Counted from the stretch's first letter, positions 1 to 32,420 are shown. The stretch: DNA of 64,000 bases from Atrina japonica (GCA_030159075.1 BROG01000129.1:179501-243500); one strand, 5' to 3'. The notes: generated from the sequence alone by a model not told the origin. Translations and numbers: made by a program.

Positions 1-102
1 TCTGAAAGCATAACACGTCTCATCGCTTTACCTATTCTAGTGATGAATTTGTTGACAGGAGAATAATTTATGCACAACAATCTAACTATCAATCAAAAGG
101 TG

Positions 103-566
103 AAACAAGAGGCTCAAATGGGCATATATAACTCACCTGAGCATTATCAACAAATGAGAAAAACAAGAGGCCCAAATGGGCATACATCACTCACCTGAGC
201 ATCATCAACAAATGAGAAAAACAAGAGGTCCAAATGGGAATACATCACTCACTTGAGCATCATCAACAAATGAGAAAAACAAGAGGCCCAAATGGGCATA
301 TATCATTCACCTGAGCATCATCAACAAATGAGAAAAACAAGAGGCCCAAATGGGCATACATCACTCACCTGAGCATCATCAACAAATGAGAAAAACAAGA
401 GGTCCAAATGGGCATATATCACTCACTTGAGCATCATCAACAAATGAGAAAAACAAGAGGCCCAAATGGGCATATATCATTCACCTGAGCATCATCAACA
501 AATGAGAAAAACAAGAGGCCCAAATGGGCATATATCATTCACCTGAGCATCATCAACAAATGAGAA
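103..566. repeat. 58-bp tandem repeat, eight copies
   Basis: Copies begin at 103, 161, 219, 277, 335, 393, 451 and 509. The core is AACAAGAGGCCCAAATGGG followed by CATATATCACTCACCTGAGC and ATCATCAACAAATGAG. Copies differ at only a few positions. The CAAGAGGCCCAAATGGGC and CACCTGAGC motifs are frequent in bivalve dispersed repeats (from memory). It lies in a LARP1 intron. Confidence 0.95.
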
Positions 567-1446
567 AAATGACCCAAGAAGAAAATGTAAGCTAAATTAA
601 ACACGAAAGAAATTTGAGAATCTTTAATACATTTATTTGTGTCTAATGTATGGAGTATGCCAAATTAAATTTATACACTTGTTTTCTTTAACATAACGCT
701 GTGTATTTCTTTAATTTACATTAAAAATATATTAAAAAGTCCCAGGAAAGTTATCGTTTTAAAACACCGACTCTGTCACTGCACCATGCACTTTATTATA
801 AACACTGCCTCTCCGTGTCAATAATTGCCGATAGTTGGGAGGTCAAGTTTACCCTCTGGTAAAATATTGGCAAGTCTGTTTAACTTGCAACCAGTGAACA
901 AATGCTATGAGATGACCATTGTGATCCCACAGATAATTGTTGTACAGTGCAAACTTATTGAAATTTCACAAATAACCTCTCTCTTCTCATGTCTGTCTCA
1001 AACATTTATGAAATATTTAATGTGTCCTCATTTACAATTATTTTCATTATAATTTGTACAGAAAATGACTGACTGCACAATGACAGAAAAATTTCAAAAA
1101 AAAAATAAAATTATTTCCCTACCTACCTACCCATAGGCAAAAGGTAGAGTCGGTAAACAGCAAACAGAGAATATTTTATGTCTGGCCTAGTAAATCAAGG
1201 GGAAGGAAATCAAGGAAATCATACTAAAATGAATGAGGATGATTAAGTTTGAAAAGGCATTAATTTTCTGATTTTTACAAAAAACACAAACTTCAATTAT
1301 ACATCCATGTAAATTAGAGATGATTTTCAAATTAGAAACCCTGAGCCAATCTTACAAAAAAACACAAACATGATAGAGATCCTTGAGTACATAATTCTTA
1401 TGTTTTACCATCAAATGGAAAATGTGAAGATTAATGCGCCATCACT

Positions 1447-1862
1447 AGAAAGCATTAATTTGTGCATACAGGTAGAAGGCAGTAATAAGTGCATTTAGGT
1501 AGAAGACAGTAATAGGTGTATACAGGCAGAAGGCAATAGTAAGTACATGCAGGTAGAAGGCAGTAATAAGTGCATACTGGTAGAAGGCAGTAATAAGTGC
1601 ATTTAGGTAGAAGACAGTAATAGGTGTATACAGGCAGAAGGCAATAGTAAGTACATGCAGGTAGAAGGCAGTAATAAGTGCATACTGGTAGAAGGCAGTA
1701 ATAAGTGCATACAGGTAGAAGGCAAGTGCATACAGGTAGAGGGCAGTAGTCAGTACATGCAGGTAAAAGGCAGAAATAAGTGTATATAGGTAGAGGGCAA
1801 TAGAAAGTACATACAGGTAGAAGGCAGTAATAAGTGTATATAGGCAGTAATAAGTGCATAAG
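1447..1862. repeat. 27-bp minisatellite, about 15 diverged copies
   Basis: The unit is approximately GCATACAGGTAGAAGGCAGT followed by AATAAGT. Because 27 is a multiple of three, several long reading frames run through it on the minus strand, but they are products of periodicity, not genes. One copy is shortened near 1722. Confidence 0.92.
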
Positions 1863-3208
1863 TCTGTCATTTTTCAATGTTAACCTTTTCTACTCTAAAG
1901 ACAATAATAAACTGGACCAAGATAACAGAGAACAGCATTATTACATGTATTTAGATACTATTAGGTGAAAGGGTTTGCAACAAACTAAACAACACAGAGA
2001 ATGAGACCACAGTAACATGTGTCTTTCTGTTTGATTTTGCACTGACTCACTTAGTTTTAATGTTAGTTAGTTTAAATGGGCACCAGCTGTATTTTTTTCA
2101 CCCCCTCCCCATTTTTTACTACTTAGCTTGATATACAATAACAAAGAGATATACACAGTCATAAAAATTCTTAAATTCCTATATATTTTGTGAAATTGCT
2201 TGAGAAACCTAGCTTTGGTACTTGGAATATAAAATCTGTTATGCCTGTGTATAGCTCTTATTTTTTATTGTAAATCAAATAACAAGCAGTGTAAGTAGAA
2301 CAAAATCGAAATATTATTTTTTTTTTTGGTAAACACAGCTAGTGCCCCTTTTACATTGCAGAGTTATGGTATGACACAAAAAATCATTTATAATCAATTT
2401 CTTGAAATATTAATCATGTCCTGTACACAAATCTCTGTCTTACAAAGATTTCTCTAGGTAGATAATCAATTCCATGAAAAATTGATGTCTTATTAGTAGA
2501 AAGAATATAGATTGAAGCAAGATTGTGTTGTGTTTTTTCATTGCAAGACGTTGCACTAAAGAGCTTTATGAATAGCTGGCAAAAGAACAGAAAGAGAATA
2601 GAAAACTCTACATTTTTTTTTCTTGCTGTAAAATTCTGATTTTATTAACTTTTGTGATAATTTATCCAAAGACTTTCTTCCTGATTCTAAAAACATGACT
2701 TTAACCTTGTTTAGTAAATAAAATTCTTCTGTACAATGCTTGTGATTACCAAAAATTATGCATTTTTAACTTTTGTGACAATATATGCAAAATATTTCCT
2801 TCCCAATTCTAATAAATGACCTTGACCTTTTCATGTAAAATATTGGTGTTCAGTACAGAGGCTGGAATTTTAATATAGTACACATTTATTAAGGGACCAT
2901 TTTACAAAAGGTAAAGAGTTTAAGATTTGGTCTTCAGACCACTCATAACCATTTTACTAAGAATAAGGACTTGTGATTTATCACTAAATCAGGTTCTGTT
3001 TATGACTACCTATAGGCAGTGTGTGGACCTAAGTTACTGCAGTATAATCTGAATACTTGTTAGCATATACAACTATCCTAACCGTCTACTGGTCTATCAT
3101 TATTCTAAAATTAGAATTTTAGTTACATTTATCATTAGATTGATTTATATCCTACTTTATAGTATATATACAAGATATATCAGAAGCATGAAGATATCCC
3201 TCATCCCC

Positions 3209-3292
3209 TTAACCCATGTAAAGCAATGGACCCTTCTGTAAATCAATGACTTGAACCAGTTCAAGTGTGTCTTCAGGGGTAAACGAGTTAAA
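3209..3292. mobile_element. Small inverted-repeat element, copy 1 of a ~90 bp family
   Basis: It starts TTAACCCATG and ends AGGGGTAAACGAGTTAA, so the ends are roughly complementary. Its centre (TTCTGTAAATCAATGACTT) is nearly identical to elements at 10441-10531 and 21184-21274. It is likely a miniature inverted-repeat DNA element. Confidence 0.7.
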
Positions 3293-3482
3293 CTAATTTA
3301 AGCATCAGTGACCCGGTAAGCATTCCATCAAATATATCTAATGGTATATATAGCTATAGAAGAGAACCAGTCCAACTTAGAAAAAGAGTTACAAACAAAT
3401 CTAGAGGTTCGTGATTTGATGACTTTACCAGAATTACTAATGATTATTCTAAAGTTTCTATACCAGACTTTAAAATACAAAC

Positions 3483-23279
<19,797 letters not shown>

Positions 23280-24000
23280 GTTTAGAAAATGTTGGGTAGG
23301 CCGAAGCTAAGTATGACAGATGTGCGAGTTCACAGCCGTTACTTTCAATATCGTGACTCCAAGAGTCACCTCAATTTAACAAATGAGTAGACATTTGTCG
23401 ATGTCAATTGACTCTCAAATGGCAGTTTCTTAGTTTTGACGATACGCCTCACGAAAATTAGTAAACAAACCTTTGAGAACGTCACGTTAGTACACAGCCT
23501 CGCTTTGAAATCCAATGTGCTCAGGCCTTCACAGCTTTACGTTAAGATATTCACAAATGATTACTGTCAACAAAATTCAATATGAATGTCTACTAACAAT
23601 AACATACAGAATCTTTAATAAGCGAAATGATAATTCATATCCAAATTAGTGACTCCTCCAAAGTTTATTTTTATAAACGATTCCAGAGGTGCAGACGGAT
23701 GCAACAGTACAAATTATAGCAAAGCCACGTTGTATTCTTAAAGATAAATCTTGATACTTTACGTAACGAAACGATGATATTTGGTCAATAAAAAATTCAC
23801 ACCTCGACCATTCCTTCCTGTTGCTCATAAAAACTCAGCAAATAGTTTCAGAGACAGAACTTGTCGACAAACATGGCAGGAGAAATCCACCAATTTCTCG
23901 AAATGCACATGTCGCCATTAACACAAGTGAAAAGGCTGCGCACGCGTGAATCAATACAAGCGTTTCTGTGACATCGATTTATGGGATCAATCACCTGTTC
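23280..24000 (-). promoter_or_regulatory. LARP1 5' flank: 5'UTR and probable promoter region
   Basis: The 700 bp upstream of the LARP1 ATG are less repetitive and contain more CpG than the surrounding introns (for example GCGCACGCGTG near 23938). They probably include the 5'UTR and promoter. No TATA box or transcription start can be assigned from sequence alone. Confidence 0.4.
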
Positions 24001-25136
24001 ATCTCATCACACAAACGTTTGTGTCCAGTAATCTTACAAAATTTCAAAAATCATTCTTGGACCTTTAATAGGTCTGTTAATAGTGGCATAGCCAGACACT
24101 TAAACATAGGCAGTGATATTGGCATCGCCTAGTTCCACAGTGGGTCAAGAAATGAGCCTTGATTGCTTGTAAGAGAGCCAGGAGAAGCCCATGAATTTAA
24201 TTTATTTTATAATCGTCTTTAGTGTTTAAAATAAAAAAAAGCATTATTATTATGTCCTGGACTGTTTAATTGTGTGTAAATCTTTTGGAGCAACTGTTAT
24301 GAATATTATTATTAAGCAGGGCGGATCTATGATATTAAGGGGGCGTCAAATGTAAAAGATATATAAAATAAATCTATAATGTCTTTTACAAGATTAAAAC
24401 GACTAGATCTATTGTGAGGAACAGATTAGCCTACTATTTATCATGTTCCCACTTTTTGATTTACCAGGGGTTTTACCAAAAAGTGGGCAATTATCGCGTT
24501 CTCACATCTGGGTAAAATATCACCAACGATATATAAAACTAATAGAAATCTTTACATATCGCTGTTATCACAAAATGAATAATTGATATCATAAAATCGA
24601 ATTTTCGTTTAAAACATTGATCTACAATGTGTAACGAATTGTGTGCAGTGTCTCTGGTGTGGAAACGGTCTTAAACACATGAACGCTGAAACCATTGTCA
24701 AATTAACATTCAAGTTTCCACAAAAATTCGACGGGAACTTGCTACGAGCAGGGCCGTAACTAGGTCTACCTATGATGCAGATAATGGTCTTATCTGATTG
24801 TTTGCCATTTTTTTAAAATACAAAAAACCATGAAAATGTTCTAAACAGTGATATTTTAACTAAATGGTCAATTTTCTACAAGGCTTGGAGGGCGTTGTCC
24901 CTGCACCCAAAAATTAGGGGGCCTCAGTCGGCGGTCCTAAACCCTGCCTCATCTGTTTTCTGGTCCTAGTAACGGCCACGACGACGAGAAACTGGTACCT
25001 AACTGCCGATATGACTTGGTTCGGCATTGATAGAAAAAAAGTCAGATAAATACGTTTAACGTAAACTATTTGAACCAACGAAGATACATATCATAGGGCC
25101 TCTCGTAAAATTACGACTTGTTAATCTTGTGCCAGT
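24001..25136. other. Intergenic between LARP1 and ABHD18, nothing recognised
   Basis: AT-rich sequence with no exon, hairpin or tandem array that I could support. Confidence 0.6.
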
Positions 25137-25528
25137 GTATTATAGAAAGAAAGCCTATTGAGGTCAACTAAGATTTAAAAAATGGTCGTTATTACGAGAT
25201 AAAAAGTCGTTATAACGAGATTTCAAATAGTCGTTATTACGAGATTTTAAAAGTCGTAATTACGAGATAATAAGTCGTTATTACGAGATTTTAAAAAGTC
25301 GTTATTACGACATAAAAAGTAGAAATGACGAGTTTCTAGCCATTATATCAATAAAAGACAGGATCCAAAAATCATTTATAAATAACTATGACTTTTTTAT
25401 CTCGTAATTACGACTTTTTAAAATCTCGTAATTACGACTTTTTATCTCGTTATAACGAGTTTTTAAAATATCGTTATAACTACTTTTTTTTAAATCTTAG
25501 TTGACCTCAATAGGCTTTCGTATTATAG
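25137..25528. mobile_element. Foldback DNA element with 9-bp target duplication
   Basis: Terminal inverted repeats of about 34 bp: left GAAAGCCTATTGAGGTCAAC then TAAGATTTAAAAAA, right its complement ending GTTGACCTCAATAGGCTTTC. The arms contain tandem GTCGTTATTACGAGAT-type subrepeats that also pair across the centre. It is flanked by GTATTATAG at 25137-25145 and 25520-25528. A 9-bp duplication fits Mutator-like elements. There are three extra bases between the left duplication and the inverted repeat. Confidence 0.88.
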
Positions 25529-26130
25529 TGACCTCGCGAAAATAAAAATATTCTATTAAACATTGATTTATTGTGGACAAAATTTTTAGATTTTTTAAAA
25601 TCAGTTTCTCCACAAGCATTGACTTGCCATTGAATTCTATTTTTTCTCCTCTTTGAGCAATATATAGTTGTAAAAACGATAAAAAGTAATTAAAGATTTT
25701 AGTGTTAGGTCATGAAGAAATGTATTGTGTAAAAAAAGAATTTGAATTGCTCAACATTTGTATGTGAGACAGCACTACATCGGAGTCTATTCCAATGAAT
25801 TATGGTCAAGGGAAAAAGAATACTTAAAGATATTCTCAGTGGTCTGGATTCGTTAAAAAGTGTAAGGGTGGGATGTACTAGAAACTCTATTAGGACGAAC
25901 AAGTTGTGATGATGGAATAACTAATAATACGTGTGTGATCTTATACATGAGTGTAAGTCTGGAGTTAGCCCTTCTTTGTTCCAGGCCTCCCCAACCAAGG
26001 CCATTTAACATGGTAGTAATAAGTAGATGTGGTCCTAAAATCGGAATATACCTCTACGCTGGACCCCTCGATTTGTCAGATAAGATTACCTGTATGGGGG
26101 TCCCAGACGCTTGCAGCATATTCAAGCTGT

Positions 26131-26741
26131 GTGTCATGTTTTAATTTTTGTATTTACCACCCCCAAGTAAATTCAAAACTTGAAATTATTATATTTTCAT
26201 AATTAAATAAATTAACAAATATTTCTGTGTTAAATATACAATTTTAATTCTTAACATGTATGTTAAGCCTATTGACTTGACAATCAGAAGACAGAAAGTT
26301 AATCTTTTTTCCATTTAGTAAATAAACAATTTCGGCAACTTCATCACACTTTCTGAAGGCCTGTATTTTCCTTGCGGATTAAAACATTGCTATCTACAAA
26401 ATAAGATTTTTACCTAGAACAGAGACTTACTTACTCTATTGTATCATAAAGGAAACAAACAACAAAAAATGTGAACACCTGTGTTTACCACATGAACCTA
26501 ATTTTCAAGACTAAATTCTGTATCTTATGAGAGTAAATCTTGTAGTATATCAAAATATAAACTATCAAATTTACTGAATAATACGTAATATATCAGAATA
26601 TAAAATTATTTAACTGAATTTAAACTAAAATTGTATATTTAACACAGAAATATTTGTTAATTTATTTAATTATGAAAATATAATAATTTCAAGTTTTGAA
26701 TTTACTTGGGGGTGGTAAATACAAAAATTAAAACATGACAC
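26131..26741. mobile_element. 611-bp element with perfect 116-bp inverted repeats
   Basis: Arms 26131-26246 and 26626-26741 are exact reverse complements by eye. The outer ends are GTGTCATGTTTTAATTTTTG and its complement. The central 379 bp are AT-rich and non-coding. The perfect arms imply a recent origin or gene conversion. No clear target duplication was found. Confidence 0.88.
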
Positions 26742-27465
26742 TGTGGATGGACCACAGCTTTATATGCTGCTGTTCTCAGCTGCATGTTTTTGGTTAGGAT
26801 GTTCCTTCGCAGGAATCCCAGGGGGGTTATTTGCCTTACCTGTGATCCTACCAATGTGGCTGTTCCAGCAGGGATCTTGTTTAAAATATGAACCCCCTAT
26901 CAGATATGTTAGATAGTATTCTGGAGCACGACCATATACAGTGAACACAGTGACTCCCTGTCGCCAATCAGTTCTTAAACTATGATGCTATTTTCACCAA
27001 GCTTGGTCTCTCCACCGAACTCGAGAGGTTCCCTGCGAGGAGTGTGGCATGCTAACAGGGGACGCTGACTCCTTCCGGACACTTAGTCCTATCCCATTTG
27101 GGATTAGCAATGTTCTTCGTGTGAGAACGTTGTTTTATCTACCTTTTCATCGATCTTGCCCTTTTTATCGATCTTAACTTTTCATCGAATTGGCCCTTTT
27201 CATCTATCATGACCTTTACATCAATCTTGACCTTTACATCAATCTTGACCTTTTCATCGATCTTGTCCTTTTCATCGATCTTGCCCTTTTTATCGATCTC
27301 GACCTTTTCACTGAACTCAAGAAGTTTCCATAAAACTTTTGCGACGGGTGTAGTATGACAGCAGGACGCCAACCCCTTCCGGACACCTGTTCCCTTCCCG
27401 TTTGGGATTCAGAATTATTCTTCATGTCGAGACCATTTGGAAACCCAAATTGTCTTTTCAATTCT
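26742..27465. repeat. Dispersed repeat block with 18-bp tandem core
   Basis: Two related segments, CTCCTTCCGGACACTTAGTC (near 27069) and CCCCTTCCGGACACCTGTTC (near 27373), each followed by a TTTGGGATT motif, flank an array at 27140-27310 of roughly nine copies of CCTTTTCATCGATCTTGA. Frames here encoding KIDEKDKIDEK-type repeats are artefacts of the 18-bp period. Confidence 0.75.
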
Positions 27466-28079
27466 TTGTATACTTGAGGACAGTTTTACGCCCCTGAAAT
27501 ATGCTTTAAATATCCATTTTATTGATTTGTAGGGTGTGCCAAGATGTGTGGTAGGTCTATAGGTTTGAATGTAGTAAATTTCTCACTAATAGGCCTATAC
27601 TATACATATTGTGCTTAACTGAATCATTCACTTCAGTTACTATGACTACCTACTATATTACTATATATAGAATAGTAAAATTTGTATATCCTATTGTAAA
27701 TGCCAGGGCACGAGTTAATTGATATAAATGTGTATTCTAATTACATAATGTATTGTAAATCATTTTGTGTGTAAACGGTTCTTGATCAAAATGAACATTT
27801 GAAGGAATTGTTTTAACGAACATGTAGAATTATACTGGACAATGCTGTCATATCTAATTGCCATTCATGATAAAACAGGACTCATGAATTGTATCCAGAC
27901 TATAGGGAAGCAACTCCTCCGTTTGACCTTTTCATGCCCAAGTGATTGGTGCATCTATATTGAAAACGTGTTTGGTTTTACAAATGGCACATGTGATATT
28001 ATGTATTCGTTCTAGTTGGCTCTGCAAAGAGCCAGTGGATGAGAAGTCATATTCTACGGAAACCAGTTAGTCTCATACG

Positions 28080-28248
28080 GAGTTTTTTTTTTAACGTTAG
28101 CTAAGTCGTTATAACGACTTATTAACTCGTTATAACGACTTAGCTAACTCGTTATAATGACTTGGCAAGCTCGATATAACGACTTAGTTAACTTATTATA
28201 ACGACTTAGTTAACTCGTTTTAACGACTTAGCTTACGGAAGCGTATTT
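28080..28248. repeat. Palindromic tandem array
   Basis: About six copies of CGTTATAACGACTTAGCTAA-like units, each itself palindromic around GTTATAAC. The motif resembles the arms of the foldback element at 25137-25528, suggesting a related family. Confidence 0.8.
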
Positions 28249-28747
28249 GGGCCACGAGTTGTCCTACAATTGTTAGTTAGTGTAAAGGTTTTATTTGTAT
28301 TGTTTTTCACATTGTTGTTGTTAATAAGTCCGCGTTACTATCTGATAATATTATTTTACAAAACATTAATCATGTCCTATTTTATCATCTTATTCAATAT
28401 TATTAATAAAGCAACCTTAATTAATGTCTTATCGAAATTAACAGTATGTTATTTAAAGTTTAATTTTATGAAAAATAAACCACTTTTAACTTTCCACGAA
28501 ATAGTCCTTTTTAAGACATTGTCTTGTGATAATTGCAGCCAATTGTTGTGAAATGAATTCACAATCTTCATTTATTTATTTCTATAATCAAAAGTGTGTG
28601 TGTGTGGTGGTTGTTGGTTAAAAAAAATGTTTTCGTATGCAATAAACATATACAGCTGTGACGGATATAGAAAGAGGGGGGGTGGGGTACTGGGTTTGAA
28701 GCTGTTGATATGAAATTATACTTCTTATGTACTGCATACCTCACATC

Positions 28748-28907
28748 AGCGTCGGAAGCAAATTGAAAGTGGGGGGCTTAACCAACTTAAAACACATACA
28801 CACGCCAGAAACGTCTGGGGGCTAAGCCCCAATTTTTAACACCTATGTCTATCTTTGCAAAAAAGTGTGTGGGGGCTAAGTCCCCCCCCCCCGCCGGTTC
28901 CGACGCC
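28748..28907. mobile_element. Short inverted-repeat element
   Basis: The left GCGTCGGAAGC...GGGGGGC and the right CCCCCCCCCCCGCCGGTTCC followed by GACGCC are inverted relative to each other. It is about 160 bp and internally contains GGGGGCTAAGCCCC. Confidence 0.5.
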
Positions 28908-29339
28908 TATGCCTCACCAAAGGCACACTTATGATTTAAATTCAAGTTAGAGATAGCGTAATTTACAATATATTCGCGGAGTGAGGCGCAAAAATTTCAG
29001 TAATATTTTTACATGTTTTACACCTATTTTATCAACTTTACGGGCAAACTCTCGTTTCAATCTCTCCCTGATCACTGCACATATTTCTGTGTTGGATTAT
29101 TTCGTTAGGCAGTAGCATTTCACACATCTTTCAGATAATGTTTGAAATTTGGAAGTTTGTAGACCCATTTTCTGCCACCAAACACGAAAATACGCCTAGC
29201 AATCTTCAAATATCCATCTCAAAAGAAAGTTTGATCAGCGAAAAAGTAACTTAACATCGGAGCAGATTTATTGAGGCTTTGTGGCCGTTGGATTTTGACC
29301 TTATTTATCTTTAATATATCCTTCAAGTATGACACAAAT

Positions 29340-29475
29340 ATTTATATGTGAATGGTGGAAAATAAAAATATGTTTCCTAATTACTCAAAGCTAAAGGTTT
29401 TACAAACGATTATAGAGTCAAAATATTGAAATAAAAGTTGAGTATTGAGTAAATTTAGTGACTTCGGGCCCTGAC
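29340..29475. mobile_element. One end of the GGGCCCGAAGTCAC element family
   Basis: The segment ending TAAATTTAGTGACTTCGGGC then CC matches the terminal repeat of the complete element at 48217-48620, including the adjacent GTTGAGTATTGAG and the ATGTTTCCTAATTACT subterminal block. The other end was not found. Confidence 0.6.
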
Positions 29476-30118
29476 CAGACAAAATTTGCCAGGCCCCCTT
29501 AGAATCAAATGGTCGTCCCCTAAGGCTAAGCTGTGGATTTTAGATCGAACCCACAAAGCTTGTCGGCGGAGGGGGTAGTGATACAGTTAGCAGCGATTTT
29601 TGTGTGTGTGGTAAAATCACAAAAAAAAAAGAAGAAGTCGGGACAGAAAGTTCGGCCTATCATGGATATAGGCAGATTAACTGTCTGGTCCTTCAGGAAA
29701 CTTTTGTGGCTGGACGGTTAGAGTTTAAATTCATGCACTGAACTGGATGGTTGATAATCCAATGTGATGCGCTCCGCACGTTTAATTAAGATTTAATTGT
29801 TTTTCAGTCACAAAACTGAGATAAATTTAAAACTAGCTCAGCAAATTGAACTTGTCACAAGTGGATTTAATGGCAACAAACATTTTTTAGCATACCATTA
29901 AACGAAATCGATCGTTTACACCTTACACCAGGAAAAATAATGTTATGCAAGTCACGTTTATGATTAAATACTGATAATAATAATAACTATCTATAAATCT
30001 TCAGTTTTACTTGAATAAATGCTCGTATAGCACTTTCACATGGTCACATGCTTATGACCTAAAATTGATTTAACAAAATTTAGATCCCAAGTTTAAAAAT
30101 AAATGCATCTTACTTGTT

Positions 30119-30615
30119 GTTTATAACGTCCCACTCAAGAATCTTTCACTCAAGGGCTTCAAATTTAGGCCTATGCTCGGCACTTACGGGCATTGAGCAG
30201 CGAGGGTTCTAAACCCCTGTCACACATTGACGATTTAGCCGGCGTATGCACGACGTATGAAAAAAAAAATCATAAATCGTTCGCATACGTCGAACTTTCA
30301 CTGCATCCCTGTCGATTTGTCGAACTTATGCAGAGGTATGAAAAATTTATCCAATATTTATAAAACGTTGGCAATACGTCGAACTGTTGCTGTAATTTAG
30401 GATATGAAGGCCATTTAAAAGTGATATAAAGGAAAGTGAGTTATCGATACGCTGGCATACGTCGAAAAGTTTTGTGCATGCACAAAATATTTTGACGATC
30501 TTACGCCAGCGTATACCAGCATGTTGTTAACTTATGCCAAACCTACTTAAAACTTATCTGACGTCGGGCTGGCTAAATCGTCAATCTGTGACACGGGACC
30601 TCAGATTTCCTATTT
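30119..30615 (-). mobile_element. SINE fragment interrupted by an inverted-repeat element
   Basis: 30119-30205 is the 3' half of the SINE (minus; TTGTTTATAACGTCCCACTC ... CATTGAGCAGCGAGGGTTCT). At about 30216-30596 lies an element whose ends pair: CCTGTCACACATTGACGATT then TAGCC, and GGCTAAATCGTCAATCTGTG then ACACGG. The interior has repeated CATACGTCGAA motifs. The sequence then returns to the SINE-like GGGACCTCAG. The exact boundary is uncertain because the SINE itself contains TGTGACACAGGACC. Confidence 0.65.
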
Positions 30616-30999
30616 AAAATATCTTACTAACTAAAGAATTTTAAAGGCAAAGATGGACGTTCTTCTTATAAAAACTAATATTTGATTCACCATGGAAGTA
30701 ATATATATTTATCTACTAAAAGGAAGGCTTTCTTCTACAGAATTTCATAAAATTTCATTTTTTTCACCACAAATTGATTCTATTTAATACTGTAATGCAC
30801 GTTTTATCCAACGTGTGTTTACAGCTGTTTTATTTCACACGTGAAACACTCCTTTAAAAACTAATGTCGAACATAATGAGACTTAAATTTATATTTTAGC
30901 TAACCTGAACCCAGTTTCTGATCACTTTTTGTCTGTCATCTGTCAGTCAATCGTACCGTCCGTTAACTTTTCATAGTTTGACTTCTTCTCCAAAACTGC

Positions 31000-32420
31000 T
31001 GAAGGAATTTTGATGAAACTTTATAGGAAGCAAGTACTCAAGGTCCTCTATACCTCGTTCCTTTCGGCCACATCGGCCCAGGGTGGGGCAAAAGAGGCCT
31101 CAGGGGGTACCCCTCTTTAAAAATCTTCTCCCTCAGAACCACTGCATGGATTGAAAAACTAATTGATGTAATAGATGTATGATTCAAGTTTGCTAATTTT
31201 ATAGAAATCGGGAAATAAATTTTTTATGTCTTTTTAGACTTTGTAATTTTCATTCTTTGTTATATGATTTCTTTGATTTCTCCCCATTTATTCACCGTGA
31301 TGCATTACTTTTATGCATTTTTACCTGTAATAAGGTAGATGAATGCTTTCCTAAATGAATTTTGATGAAGTTTTATTTTTTTATGCATTTTTTAAAGTGA
31401 TATGAGCTCTCGTAGGTGTAAAATTTTATCTCATATATATTCCCAAAAAGACAATCTGGTGGTTAGAATAACAAATGCATGCACCCGTAATTTTGTCCGC
31501 TATTAGTATGAGCATTGCAAATTAACTTTAGGTAACTTTTACAAAGATTACCAAGTTTCCAACAAGCACTTCTATTTGCAGTTAATATTCTTATAACCCT
31601 TTGCATTTATTTTCGTACATCATCATTTAATACCAGTACCTAAATCAGGCAAAGTTGTTGTTTTCCGAGTTTTCAAAACATTCATTTCTGAAATTGGCCA
31701 TGTGGCGGGTATATCGGGTGATCTCGACCCATTTTTAACTCGTCCCATCATATTCTCTGCTTTATCATTCTTGACACATATGAACTGCCATACTCCACAG
31801 GACAAGACAGCACGATTGTAAAAAATGGGGTACGATTGTAAAAAATGGGGTACGTATAGTTTTCACAGTTATATTGTTTTGATTTTGGCAATGTCATCAT
31901 TCATTTCCGGGTAACATTAAAGATCGAAAAAAATTATTTTAGTGACCTGATATTCATCCAATTTGCTATAGGCATTTAGAAAAGTGTTGAAAAGCACAAA
32001 TTTTACATAATATATGTACTTCCCTATAAAAATTATGTCATATATTTTAAAAGTAAATACAAAACACATAATAATTAAGGCTGACTTTAACATACACCGA
32101 TAGTGTCACGGTCCGAGATTGCTAGTAGACCCGAGTGCGAGTGCGTAAAGGGGCCAAGATCCCCCCTGACTGAATTACAAAGCACATTTGATATGGTGAA
32201 AGGGTTTATCTGCAAGTTCATTGGATATGGTAATACAGCTGGAAGGTACGGAAAAACTTAAATTCAAATAAAACAAATAACTTAGAAAAGATCTTTTAAA
32301 ACGATTCACTGATAATGTTTTTGAGCAAACATTTTATCACAGTCTATATATCAGGGGACAAAAACCATCACTGTGACAGCTTATATCACTTTAAGACAGC
32401 AAAAATGAAGGGGGAGGTAG
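31000..32420. repeat. Dispersed repeat, inverted relative to 58210-59280
   Basis: Shared landmarks in opposite orientation include CATATCAAATGTG / CACATTTGATATG, GATTTTGGCAATGTCA / TGACATTGCCAAAATC, and ATGATTTTTGTTCC with its degenerate partner. Two copies of GAAACTTTATAGGAAGCAAG (near 31018 and 32459) bound it. No coding domain was recognised. Confidence 0.65.

Larger units (their letters stand above)
567..3482. other. LARP1 intron, otherwise plain AT-rich
   Basis: Apart from the 27-bp array at 1447-1862 and the small inverted-repeat element at 3209-3292, I see only AT-rich unique-looking sequence with homopolymer runs. No LARP1 exon (for example an RGRGRG-coding or La-module exon) could be found on the minus strand here. 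Confidence 0.7.

Noticed and set aside
103..566. CRISPR array
   Set aside because: The 58-bp units are uniform with no unique spacers, and the sequence is clearly eukaryotic. It is a minisatellite.
1445..1877. Two 140-codon minus-strand frames with YLYALITAF / LLPVCTYYC repeats
   Set aside because: Both are overlapping frames of the 27-bp minisatellite. Periodic composition in more than one frame shows no coding selection.
27139..27461. KIDEKDKIDEK and RSIKRARSMKR repeat frames
   Set aside because: By-products of the 18-bp CCTTTTCATCGATCTTGA array.
28270..28551. 93-codon hydrophobic plus-strand ORF
   Set aside because: AT-rich sequence readily gives Leu/Ile/Phe-rich frames. No homology, splice or start evidence.
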